This document shows positions 42,111-53,000 of a stretch of DNA of 64,000 bases, piece after piece; position 1 is the stretch's first letter, and each line of letters starts with the position of its first letter. This DNA comes from Asanoa sp. WMMD1127 (GTDB taxonomy: Bacteria > Actinomycetota > Actinomycetes > Mycobacteriales > Micromonosporaceae), in NCBI RefSeq assembly GCF_029626225.1, contig NZ_JARUBP010000001.1, forward strand, positions 2,852,001 through 2,916,000, given 5' to 3'. The notes under the pieces are model-generated. The model was given only the letters and a program-made list of their open reading frames with translations, was not told where the DNA came from and did not search any database. The position numbers and the translations under genes are program-made.

Positions 42111-43730
42111 ATGTCTCGATCGCTCATCCGCGGGATGTTGACGCTCGCCCTGGTCGCCACCGCGACAGTCCTTGGCGGAGCCGGCGCACAGGCCGCGACG
42201 CCACGGTTGGCGGTGTCGGCGCTCTCCTTCGCGCAGTCCACCGTCGACGCCACGCAGATCTACACGACCGTCAACCGGCTCACCTTCACGGTCACCAACA
42301 CCGACCCCGACGCGGAGACGGTCGAGGGTGTCGCGACACTCCGCGCGCGCAGCACGGTGACCGGCGAGCTGGTCGGCCACGAGCGCACCGTGCACTACGG
42401 CATCGACCGGGACTGGTACGACGCCAGCTTCGTCTCCGGCACGCCGCAGGAGTCGACGTACGAGTACGCCTTCGTGGTGCCGCGCTACTCCGATGCCCCG
42501 ACCACGTCCTGGGAGGTCACCAAGGTCACCATCGTGGCCGGCGAACGCGAGACCACCGTCTCGGCCGCCAAGCTGCAGGCTTTCCCCGGCTACCGGTTCA
42601 CGGCCGCGACGATCGTCGACTCGTCCGGCCCGACCGTGGACATGCGGAACCCGCCGACGACGTCCGCCTCGTTCCTCTACGTCAGCGACCAGGCCGTTTC
42701 CTACAACTACCAGTTCACCATCGACGAACGGGGCGCGAGCTTCTGGAAGGGCACGCTGAAGGTCGCCGGCCCGGGCGGTCAGAGCGTGACGACACCGTTC
42801 CAGTGGGAGCGGAATCTCGACTCCCGCGGGGTCGTCATGTGCGGCGACAACGAGATTGGCGGCGGACAGACCGTCACCTACGCGCGGTGCTCGATCCGCG
42901 TGACGCTGCCGGCCGGCGCGAACGCCGGCAACTGGCGGATGTCGCAGTTGGTCGTGTTCAACGACGCCGGCGTCCGCACGACCTACCAGAACCCGACGGC
43001 TCCGTCGGTCACGGTGACGTCCAACTCGACGGTGCGGGCGGTCGACTTCGCCGTGTCGCCCAACCCCGTCGACAACTGGCGCGAGGACGTATCGGTCGAG
43101 CTCTCCCTGGCGGTCACCGGCGCGCAGCGCGGCGTGGCCAGCCTCAACGTCTGGTTCGAGGAGGGCTGCCAGCAGTGGGGCGGGCCGATCGCCAAGCCGG
43201 AGGGCCGCATCGCGCTCCAGGTGCGGGTCGCCAGGGGCACCGCTGAGTGTGCGCTGACCGGTCTCACGGTCGTCGACGGGATCGCCAACGCCGCGGTCTA
43301 CGGGCCGCGCTTCGGTGCCCCAGACCCGCAGATCCAGATCAGACGGATCCCGGCCGCCGAACCCCCGACAGCACTGAGCGCGACGCTGGCCCCTGCGACG
43401 CTGCCGCTCAGCGAGCTCTTCAACGGGCCGGTTGTGCTCACCGTCGACGCCGTGATCAACACAGCTCCGGTTGTCAACCTGGAGACCTTCGTCTACGACG
43501 CCGAGGGAAACGTCGTCTACGAGGGGTGCTGCAGTGGCGAACAGGCGGCGGACGGCACCGTCACCACCGACCTCTGGCTCGGCTGGAACGGCCTGGGCGT
43601 CGGTGAATACACGATCGGCTTCACCCTGACGGACGCCATCGACGCTACCTCCAGCTACGGCGTTCTGGGCGACCCCGCGAGCCAGCCGGTGCCCGGCGGC
43701 CCGCTGGTCTTCACCGTCACGGACGGCTGA
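42111..43730 (+). CDS. Secreted multi-domain protein of unknown function, copy 2
   Basis: 539 residues, paralogous to the preceding protein over its length: near-identical signal peptide (MSRSLIRGMLTLALVATATVLGGAGAQAA), 'RSTVTGELVGHERT', the 'FPGYRFT' segment and 'VTSNSTVRAVDFAVSPNPVDNWR'. CysCys near the C-terminus (EGCCSGEQ) is unique to it. It starts 4 bases after the first copy's stop with GGAGGG 8 bases upstream, so the two form an operon, ended by the hairpin at 43737-43766. Divergence within a common framework suggests relaxed or diversifying selection on a binding surface. Confidence 0.78.
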   Translation: MSRSLIRGMLTLALVATATVLGGAGAQAATPRLAVSALSFAQSTVDATQIYTTVNRLTFTVTNTDPDAETVEGVATLRARSTVTGELVGHERTVHYGIDRDWYDASFVSGTPQESTYEYAFVVPRYSDAPTTSWEVTKVTIVAGERETTVSAAKLQAFPGYRFTAATIVDSSGPTVDMRNPPTTSASFLYVSDQAVSYNYQFTIDERGASFWKGTLKVAGPGGQSVTTPFQWERNLDSRGVVMCGDNEIGGGQTVTYARCSIRVTLPAGANAGNWRMSQLVVFNDAGVRTTYQNPTAPSVTVTSNSTVRAVDFAVSPNPVDNWREDVSVELSLAVTGAQRGVASLNVWFEEGCQQWGGPIAKPEGRIALQVRVARGTAECALTGLTVVDGIANAAVYGPRFGAPDPQIQIRRIPAAEPPTALSATLAPATLPLSELFNGPVVLTVDAVINTAPVVNLETFVYDAEGNVVYEGCCSGEQAADGTVTTDLWLGWNGLGVGEYTIGFTLTDAIDATSSYGVLGDPASQPVPGGPLVFTVTDG

Positions 43731-43736
43731 CCCGGC

Positions 43737-43766
43737 GCAGGCCCGCCTGCGAGGGCGGGCCTGCGT
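43737..43766. terminator. Bidirectional terminator between secreted paralogues and SARP regulator
   Basis: CGCAGGCCCGCC (43737-43748) pairs perfectly with 43755-43766 around a 6-base loop. It separates two convergent genes. Confidence 0.7.
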
Positions 43767-43769
43767 CCG

Positions 43770-46700
43770 TCAGCGGGCCGCGGTCGGGTCGAGATCGGCG
43801 AGCCGGCCCCGGACGGCCACCGCCTCCGGCACGCCGAGCTCGGCGAAGATGTCGAGGGCGGCCCCCCACCGGGCCCGAGCGGCGTCGTCGTCGCCACGGA
43901 GCACGTCGGCCAGGCCCAAGCCGTCGAGTGCGAGTGCCTGCTGGTAGCGGTCGCCGGACTCCTCCGCGATCGTGAGGGCCTCGTGGTGCCGCGCGGCCGC
44001 TTCGGTGGTGCGGTTGAGCGCGTGCAGGACCCGGCCGAGGTCGTTGAGGCACTCTGTTTCGCCGCCGCGGGCGCCGGTCCGGCGGAAGAGGTCGAGCGCC
44101 TCCTCATGTCGGGCGAGGGCGCCGGCCCAGTCGCCCGTGCGCGCGAGGACGAGCCCGATGTTGCCCAGCGCGTTGGCCTCACCGCGGGTCCCGCCGGTCT
44201 CGCGGTGGGCCTGGAGTGCCTCGCGGAGGTGGTCGAGCGCGTCGAGGGGCCGGTCGGCCTCGATGAGCAGCAGTCCGAGGTTCGTCAGGATGTGCGCGAC
44301 GGCGGACCGGTTGCCGGTCGCCCGGGCCTGCTCGAGGGCCTCGCGGAAGGAGCGCTCGGCCAGCGACCAACGGCCGGTCTGACCGCCGACGATGCCCAGG
44401 TTGATGAGCGCGCTCGTCACGCCGCTGTGGTCGCCGGCGGCACGATAGAGCGCCAGCGCGGCTTCGAGATGGGCCTGGGCGTCGTCCCACCGGCCGAGGT
44501 GGAGGTCGACGAGGCCCAGGCCACCGACCGCCCGTGGGCCCACGTAAGGGCCCTCCACCTCGCTCTCCACCACGAGGGCCTTGTGCATGAGCTCGTCGGC
44601 GGAACGGTAGCGACCACGGTTGAAGTCGTTGAGCCCGAGATCGTTGAGCGCGCGCGCCTCCGCCGCGCGGTCGCCGGACTCGACCGCGGCGTCGAGGGCC
44701 AGCCCGTTGAGCCGCTCGGCGTCGGCGAACAGTCCACGGACCACCAGGTGCCGCTGGAGGACCGCGGCGACCGAGATCGGGTAGGCCGGCCAACCGTTGT
44801 CGAGCGCCCAGCGGGCGGCCGCGAGCAGGTTGGGCAGCTCGGCGTCGAGCAGCGCCGTCGCCCGCGCCGGGTCGTGGACGTCCGGGACCGCCGTCGAGGG
44901 CCGTATCTGGCGCGGTCGCCGGAACCGCTCGTGCGGATACAGCTCCTCGCAGGCGAGCCAGGCGGCGTAGCGGTAGTGCTCCAACAAGCGCCGCGGCGCC
45001 GCCGCCCGTTCGTCGGTCGACTCGATCCGCCCGGCCAGCTGGGCCGCGTACGCGCGCACCAGGTCGTGCATCTCGTAGCGCTCCGGGCGGGGCTGGCGCA
45101 GCAGGTTCGCCTCGAGCAGCCCGGCCAACAGCCGGTGCGCCGCATGGGGCGCCGCATCGGCCAGGGCCGCGGCCGCGAGGGCGTCGATGTCCGGCCCCAT
45201 GTGCAGCCCGAGCAGCCGGAACATTCGCCGTCGATCGTCGTCCAGCTGCAGGTAGGACATCTCTATCGCCGCGGTCACACTCCGGCTGCCGGCGTCGAGC
45301 TCACCCAGCCGCTGTTGGTGGTCGCGCAACCGGGCGGTGAGACTGCCGGGCGTCCAGCCCGCTCGACCGCGCAGGCGGGCGCCGGCGATGGCGATCGCCA
45401 GCGGCAGGTGTCCACAGAGCCGGGTGATCTCGGCGAGCTCCGCGGTCGGCGCGGCGCTGCCGCTGACCCGCGCCAGCAGCGCCGCCGCCTCGTCCGGGGC
45501 GAACGGGTCGAGTGGCACCGGCTCGGCGTCGTCGAGCCCCGGGAGCTGGATGCGGCTGGTGACGATCGTGAGGCAACCCGGCGTCCCCGGGAGCAGCGGG
45601 ATCAACTGGCGCTCGTCGGCCACGTTGTCGAGCAGGAGCAGGACGCGTCGACCCGCGAGCGTGGTGCGCCAGAGGGCCGCCCGGTCGTCCAGCTCCTCCG
45701 GCACCATCGCGCCCGGCACACCCAGCGCCCGCAGCATGCGGTCGAGTGCGTCGCCGGGCGCCATCGGAAGGCCGCCGGGCGTGAATCCGTGCAGGTCGAC
45801 GAAGAGCTGCCCGTCGGGGAAATGTGGGCTCAACCGATGCGCGGCGTGCACCGCGAGCGCCGTCTTGCCGATGCCGGCCATGCCCTCGACGACGACCAGG
45901 CGGGGAGTGGACGGCGGTCCGGACGCGTCGCCGGGCCAGCCTGCCGTCAGGCGGGCCAGTTCGGGGCGCCGACCGGTAAAGGTGGCCAGGTCGGCCGGAA
46001 GCTGTCGGGGCCGCCCCGGCCCGCCGCGCCGATCCGGCGCGTCGCCGACCGGCCGGTCCGCGCCGGGGGTCGGCCCGCGCTCGACCGCGGCGGGCGAAGG
46101 GGGCGCCGGCGTGCCGAGCGTGGGGTCGTCGCGCAGGATCGCCCGGTGCAGTCCCCGCAGGTCGTCGCCCGGGTCGAGGCCGAGCTCGTCGGCGAGGGCG
46201 CGCCGGGCCCGGTCGTAGACCCCGAGTGCCTCGCCGGTGCGGCCGCCCCGGTGCAGCCCGAGCATCAGCGCGGCCACCAGCCGTTGGCGCTGGGGATGCG
46301 CGTCCACCAGCGACAGGAGCTCGTCAACGAGCTGCCGATGGCGACCGAGCCGGAGCAGGGCGTCGGCCCGATCTTCCGCCGCCAGCAGCCGCGCCTCCTC
46401 GAGATGCCCGCAAAGCCGGAGGCGGATCGGGTCGGTGGTGACGCCGGCCAACGCCGGTCCGCGCCACAGCGCGAGCGCCTCACCCAGCAGCGCGGCCTCC
46501 TGCTCCGCCGATCGCGTGGCGCGGGCACGCGCGACGAGGTCGCGGAAGACGTGCGCGTCGACGGCCGCCCGGTCGGCCCGGAGCTGGTATCCGGACGGCT
46601 CGCCGATCAGCTCCGGATCGCCGTCGCCGGCCCGGTGGCCGTCGAACACCGCCCGGAGCCCGCTGACGTAGGTGTGGACCATGGCCCGCGCGCTGGCCGG

Positions 46701-46862
46701 TGGCCCGTCCGGCCACATGAGGTCGATCAGCCGCGACACCGGGACGAAATGGTTGACCTCGAGTGCCAGCACGGCGAGGAGGAAGCGCTGCTTGCGCGGG
46801 CCGAGGCTGACGGGTCGGTCGTCGACCGAGCCGGTCACGGGACCGAGCAGTCGGATCCGCAC
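43770..46862 (-). CDS. SARP/BTAD-type regulator with NB-ARC and TPR domains (AfsR-like)
   Basis: 1030 residues. N-terminal OmpR-like winged helix (1-95: 'MRIRLLGPVTGSVDDRPVSLGPRKQRFLLAVLAL'), a bacterial transcriptional activation domain (about 100-245), a Pro-rich linker, an NB-ARC-type NTPase with P-loop GMAGIGKTAL (about 322-331), 'RVLLLLDNVADERQLIPLLPG' and a winged-helix MHD-like 'EMHDLVRAYAAQLA', then about ten TPR-like repeats ('ALNDLGLNDFNRGRYRSADEL', 'ANALGNIGLVLARTGDWAGALARHEEA'). It is a STAND-class sensor-activator. Divergent from the RHS gene with 143 bases between them, so that gene is its likely target. Confidence 0.9.
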   Translation of the reverse strand: MRIRLLGPVTGSVDDRPVSLGPRKQRFLLAVLALEVNHFVPVSRLIDLMWPDGPPASARAMVHTYVSGLRAVFDGHRAGDGDPELIGEPSGYQLRADRAAVDAHVFRDLVARARATRSAEQEAALLGEALALWRGPALAGVTTDPIRLRLCGHLEEARLLAAEDRADALLRLGRHRQLVDELLSLVDAHPQRQRLVAALMLGLHRGGRTGEALGVYDRARRALADELGLDPGDDLRGLHRAILRDDPTLGTPAPPSPAAVERGPTPGADRPVGDAPDRRGGPGRPRQLPADLATFTGRRPELARLTAGWPGDASGPPSTPRLVVVEGMAGIGKTALAVHAAHRLSPHFPDGQLFVDLHGFTPGGLPMAPGDALDRMLRALGVPGAMVPEELDDRAALWRTTLAGRRVLLLLDNVADERQLIPLLPGTPGCLTIVTSRIQLPGLDDAEPVPLDPFAPDEAAALLARVSGSAAPTAELAEITRLCGHLPLAIAIAGARLRGRAGWTPGSLTARLRDHQQRLGELDAGSRSVTAAIEMSYLQLDDDRRRMFRLLGLHMGPDIDALAAAALADAAPHAAHRLLAGLLEANLLRQPRPERYEMHDLVRAYAAQLAGRIESTDERAAAPRRLLEHYRYAAWLACEELYPHERFRRPRQIRPSTAVPDVHDPARATALLDAELPNLLAAARWALDNGWPAYPISVAAVLQRHLVVRGLFADAERLNGLALDAAVESGDRAAEARALNDLGLNDFNRGRYRSADELMHKALVVESEVEGPYVGPRAVGGLGLVDLHLGRWDDAQAHLEAALALYRAAGDHSGVTSALINLGIVGGQTGRWSLAERSFREALEQARATGNRSAVAHILTNLGLLLIEADRPLDALDHLREALQAHRETGGTRGEANALGNIGLVLARTGDWAGALARHEEALDLFRRTGARGGETECLNDLGRVLHALNRTTEAAARHHEALTIAEESGDRYQQALALDGLGLADVLRGDDDAARARWGAALDIFAELGVPEAVAVRGRLADLDPTAAR

Positions 46863-47005
46863 CAGGCGCCTCCGTCGGTCCCGGCCGCGGCGGCGGCGTG
46901 GCGAACGGCATGGAGAAAACGTGGAGCGGACGCGGAGCGTCCACCCTCACCGTACACACGACGGTCATCGATGTGTGACCGCGTGTGCGCACGGAGGAGG
47001 GGACA

Positions 47006-50000
47006 GTGCGAAGGACACGAGGAACTGTCGGGGGGAGACGGTTCGGGGCCGCGGCAGCCGCGGTGCTGGTCGGCCTGACGTCACCGGTGGTGGCCGCCAC
47101 ACCGCCGGACCCGGCCGCGGCCGCGGCCATGCGACCCGGGTGGGTCACAGAGCTGGAGTCCCGCCAACCCTTGCCCGGCGCCGTGCCGTGGCGCGGTTCG
47201 AGCGCGGCGCCCTTGGGCGCCAGCAAGCCGACGCCGACCCCCGAGGTGGCCTTCCCGGCGGCCAACCGCTGGGAGGTCCGGCTCGGCGCCGCCGGCGTCG
47301 CCGCCGCGCCGACCGGCGCACGGGCGGCCGCCAAGCCGACGGTCCGGGTGGCCGCCAAGGCGGGCGACACCGCCGGCCGACCGCTGCGCATCGACGTGCT
47401 CGACCGGGCGACGGCCCAGCGGGCCGGCATCTCCGGTTACGCCTTCACGGTGACCGACCTGGGGGAGTCGCGGGCGAAGCTGCCGGCCACCCTGTCGGTC
47501 GACTATGCCGGGTTCGCGGCGGCCTACGGGTCGAGCTATCCAGACCGGCTCCGCCTGCTCGCTCTTCCGGGGTGCGCGATCGCACAGCCACGGGCAACGG
47601 ACTGCCGGCTCACTGGTCGCGCACTGCCCGCGCGCTTCGACCGGGCCACCTCGACACTGGTGGCCGACGTCGCGGACGTCGTGGCGGGTGGGGAGTCCGC
47701 GGTGTACGCGCTCGCCTCGGCGCCCGGCGGTGACGAGGGCACGTTCGCGGCCACACCGCTGTCGGTGTCCGGCCGGTGGCAGGTCGCGCCGGGCTCGGGC
47801 GAGTTCAGCTACTCCTACCCGATCTCGGTGCCGGCGCCGGCTGGCGGCAGCCCACCGTCGGTCGGCCTGGGCTACTCGTCCGGCGCGATCGACGGGCTCA
47901 CGGTGGCAAGCAACACCCAGGCCTCGCCGACCGGGCTGGGCTGGTCCGACTTCGCCAACGCGTTCATCGAGCGCCGCTACGAGCCCTGCTACGTCGAGGT
48001 GAAGACCAGCGACCTGTGCTGGAAGGGTGACAACGCCACGATCTCGCTGGCGGGCATCTCCGGGCCGCTGATCCCCAAGAACGACGCGGGCACGGAGTGG
48101 GTCGTGCAGTCCGATCCGGGCTGGCGGATCCAGCGGCTCACGGGGGCGCCCTACACCACGATCCACCAGGGTCAGCACTGGAAGGTCACCGGTCCGGACG
48201 GCACCGTCTACTTCTTCGGTTACGGCCACATGCCGGGGCAGCAGACCAACTCGATCCTGGCGGTGCCGGTGCTCGCCGACCACGCCGGCGAACCCTGCCG
48301 CGGCCGCAACGACACGGTCGGCGGCTGCGACCAGGGCTGGCGGTGGTATCTCGACCGCGTCGTCGACCCGGACGGCAACGTCTCGTCCTTCGTGTACGAC
48401 CGCGAGACCAACCACTACAACACCGTCGGCGGCATCGGTGGCAACAAGCCCTACCACCGCGGCGCGCTGCTCAAGGAGATCTACTACGGCGGCCGTGACT
48501 GGGACTCCGCGAACTATGCCGGCCGGGTGGTCTTCGAGCTGCAATGGCGGTGCGGGTTCCTGGTGCAGAACTGTCCGGAACCGGTTCCCAACGCGGGGAC
48601 TGCGGCGTTCCCCGACGTTCCTTCGGACCTGATGTGCACGGCCGACGCGGCCTGCACCGTCTACGCGCCCTCGTTCTTCCTGACCAAGCGGTACGCGGCC
48701 GTGCGGTCGGAGGTCCGGATCGGCACGGTGTGGGAGAAGGTCGCCCAGCACAACCTCTATCACAGCTTCGGCACCGGGGCGGACGGCGTGGCCCGCAAAC
48801 TCCAGTTGGAATCGATCCAACAGGCCGGCATCGCGTTCGGGAAGCTCAACGCGTATCCGCACACGAGGTTCACCTACAAGTGGAAGGACAACCGCGCCGA
48901 CCACGACGCGAACATCCCCAAGGCGATGCGGCACAACCGGATCGACACCATCACCAACCCGTTCGGCGCGCGGACCACGGTGACGTACGGCAGCAACCGG
49001 TTCTGCGACCAGAACTACGACCCGCACCCGCGCTGGGACGAGAATGTGCGGGACTGCTTCCCGCAGCGGGTGGTCGACGGTGACTTCAGTCGCACCGGTG
49101 TCTTCCACAAGTACCTCGTCTCGTCCGTCACCGAGCTGCCGGGCGACGGGACGCTGCTGACCACGGCGTACAACTACGAGGGCGACCCCGCCTGGGCCTT
49201 CGACTCCAGCGCGTTCGCCCGGGACGAGGACGAGTTCGGCTGGTCGGCCTGGCGCGGTTACGGCACGGCGACGATAACGAGGGGTGACGCGAAGACCCGC
49301 CTGCGGATCTTCCGCGGCTGGGACCAGGACCCGATCCTGAAGAAGGACGGCGACGACTGGGTGCCCCTCGAGAAGCGCGACGTGACGGTGACGACGTTCG
49401 ACGGACAGACCTCGTTCCGGGACCATCGCGCGTTGGCCGGCAAGACCCTGGAGGAGGAGCAGTACGGCACCCGGGCCGACGGTTCGGGCAAGGTGCTGCA
49501 GAGCCGCCGTTACGGCTACGAGCGCCGGACCACCCACCAGGCCGAGGACTACCTCTACGCGGCGGAGTGGGTCGGTCAGACGTCCACTATGGAGACGGTG
49601 CACGCGTCCGCCACCGCGAGCCGGCAACGGCGCAGCACCACGACGTACAACGCCCACTTCCAGCCGACCAGCGTCCACGAGGAGGGCTGGCTCGACACCG
49701 GCGGCGACGAACGCTGCACCATCACGACCTACGCCGACAACCCGGCGCTCGGGATGTTCAACTATCCGGCGGTCAACAAGAGGGTCGCGGGCGGCTGTGA
49801 CTCGGCTACGGTCCTCACGCTCGCGGAGACCTACTACGACGGAAGCACCACGCTCGGCGCCGCGCCCCAACGTGGCAACCCGACCCGCCAGCGCACCCAG
49901 GTGGAGGCCGGCCGGTGGAGCGTCGTGGCGACCGAGTACGACGCGCTGGGGCGGGCGACCAGGGTGACGGACCCCACCGGAGCGGTGAGCACGACGGCGT

Positions 50001-53000
50001 ACGCGGTGGCGGCGGGCGGCAAGAGTGCCCACGCCGCTGTGCGGACGACGATCACCAACGCCTTGGGACACACCGCCACCACCGAGTGGCACCCGCAGTT
50101 CGGCGTGCCCAAGCGGGAGGTCGACGTCAACGGCCGGATCACCGACTACAGCTACGACGAGTTCGGCCGGCTGACCGCGGTCTGGCTGCCGACCGAGCCG
50201 TTGGCGTTCGCGGAACCCTCGATCAAGTTCGCGTACGACGTGCCGCGCCGAACGGTGCGGACCCAGCGGCTGGTGTCCGAGGAGCGGTGCTGCGAAGGGG
50301 CGCGATTCGAGGACTCCTGGGTGGTCTACGACGGGCTGTGGAGGGAACGCCAGACGCAGCTGTTGTCACCCGTCAACGGCTACACGATCGTCTCCGGGCA
50401 GACCTACGACGACCAGGGCCGGGTCCGTGACGAGATCGCCGAACAGGCGGTGGCGACGACGCCGGGCTCCTACATCGGCAGCACGACGTGGCAGAACCTG
50501 ACCCGGCACCAGTACGACGAGCTGGGTCGGACCCTCCGCACCGAGCGGTTCCACGGTTCGACGCCGTACGCGACGACGAGGACCGCCTACGGCCTCGACA
50601 CGGTCACGGTCACCGGACCGGACGGCCGCCAGGCCCGCGAGCAGGTCGACGGGCTCGGTCGGCGGATCGCCGCGGCCGAGCACGACGGGCAGGGCTGGGC
50701 GGCCAGCACCTACACCTACGACCTGGCCGACCGGCTGTTGACCGTCAAGGATCCGGCGGGCAACCAGATCGGCTACAGCTACAACCTGGCGGGCTGGCGG
50801 ACCGGCCAGTCCGATCCGAACCGCGGCGGCGCGCTGTTCGGCTACGACGACGCCGGCCGGCAGACCGTCGTCGCGGACGGCCGGGGCACGATCGTCACCA
50901 GCTACGACGGGCTGGGTCGCACGACGCAGCGCCGCGCGGGCTCGGCCACCGGGCCGCTGCTCGCATCGTGGAGCTACGACACGGCGGCCGGCGGCAAGGG
51001 CCAGCCCCATCGCGTCACCACCCATACCGCCGAGGGTGACTGGGTCTCCGAGGTGGCGGGCTATGACGACAAGGGCCGTCCGACCGGTACGCGGATAACA
51101 GTGCCCGCCGGGATTCCCGGTCTGTCCGGCACGTACGCCTACGGCCAGTCCTACGACCGCGCCGACCGGGTCGTCCGGCAGACGTTGCCGGCGATCGGTG
51201 GACTGCCGGCCGAGGAACTGGTCACCGATTACAACAGCCTGGGGCTGCCGACCCGGCTGGCGGGGCTGACCGAGTACGTGTGGAACGTGGGATACGACGA
51301 TCGCGGACGCAAGACCTCGGTCGGCATCGGGCCGCGACCGGGCGGCGGCACCTGGCTGGCGCGGCGCTGGACGTACGACGACGACCAGCGCGCCAGCGGC
51401 ACCGAGACGTACCTGGCCGGCTCCGCGGCGCCGAACGGGATCGTCGCGGCCCACACGATGTCGTTCGACCGCACCGGCAACGTGACCGAGAACCTGACCC
51501 GGCTGCACGACAAGAGCTGGCGCGAGTGCTACGGATACGACGCGCGGAGCCGGCTCGTCACCGCGCACACGGTCGACTCGACCACCTCGTGCGCCGCGGG
51601 CCAGGCCGGCACCGGGGCCCAGCCGTACGCGCACACCTATCGATACAGCGTCGACGGCCGGATGCTCGAGCGGGTGGAGGACGGCGTCACGACCGGCTAC
51701 ACCTATCCGGCGACCGGCGCCGCCCGCCCACACGCCCCCACCAAGGTCGGCGCCGACAGCTACAGCTGGAACGGCGTGGGGGCGTTGACCAGCCGGACGG
51801 TCGGCGGCCGCACCGAGACCCTCGGCTGGGACGTGCAAGGCCGGCTCGCCTCGGTCTCCGGACCGGGCGGGCGGACCGCGTACGTCTACGACGCCGAGGG
51901 CCAGCGGCTGCTGCGGCGCACGCCCGACGGTCGGGCCACGCTCTACCTGCCGGGTCACGAGGTCACCGCGAACGCCGCCGGCACCTCGGTGACGGCCGTG
52001 CGCACGTACACCTTCGAAGGCCAACTGGTCGCCACTCGCGGACCGGGTGGTGTGCAGTACCCGGCCTCCGCACCGGGTGGCTCGGTCGAGCTGGCCGCCA
52101 CCTCCGGCACCACACCGACAGCGACACGCGCCTACACCCCGTACGGCCGGGTCCGCGCCTCGAGCGGTGGACTCGACACGGAGCGGGGGTTCCTGGGCCA
52201 GTTCGCGGACGCGTCGACCGGGCTGTCGTACCTCAACGCGCGGTACTACGACGCGACGATCGGGGTCTTCGTCTCGGCCGATCCGTTGTACGACACCGCG
52301 CGACCGAAGACGCAGAACCCGTACGCCTATGGGGTCAACAACCCGACCACCTACGCGGACCCCAGCGGCACGTACTCGGCGCAGATGTGGGGCTTGGAGC
52401 GGCAGAACGCCCAGTTGCGCGCACAGAACAAGGAGCTGGTCGCGCACATCGGCCGCCTCGGCAACCACATCGAGGACCTGCAGGGCATCATCCGCAAGCA
52501 GCAGAAGCAGATCAACCAACTGCTGTCCTACGTGGCGGCGCTGGAGGCGGAGATCTCCCGGCAGGCGAGCATCATCCAGCAGCTCCAGGAGCGGGTCGCC
52601 TACCTGGAGCGGGTCGTGGCCGCTCAACGGCAGGAGATCAGCCGGTTGCGGCGGGTGGTCGCGCAGCAGGCGGGCATCATCCGGTTCCAGGCCCGGGTGA
52701 TCCGCTGGCAGGCCGGCGTCATCACCTACCAGCGGGGCGTGATCGGCCAGCTGGTCGACCACGCGTTCCTGCCCGGCGCCCGCCAGGGCGTCCTCGACAG
52801 CATCGACAACTTCCGCGGCATCCCGTCGTGGGAGGGCTCGCGGGTGGAGTTCCTGGAGTGGAAGGGCCGCTGGCTCTGGATCAGCAGCGCGATCGGCCTG
52901 AAGTCGCACGAGGTCGGGAACATCATCGACGACCAGCTGGCGCAGGGAGTGAGCCGTGACTCGATCGACCGCGGGCTCGACTTCCTCTCGATGATGGCCA

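Noticed and set aside
43983-47078. 1031-residue plus-strand frame opposite the SARP gene
   Set aside because: Shadow frame: the real protein on the other strand has SARP, NB-ARC and TPR motifs; the plus-strand product is Arg/Pro/Gly-rich without motifs.
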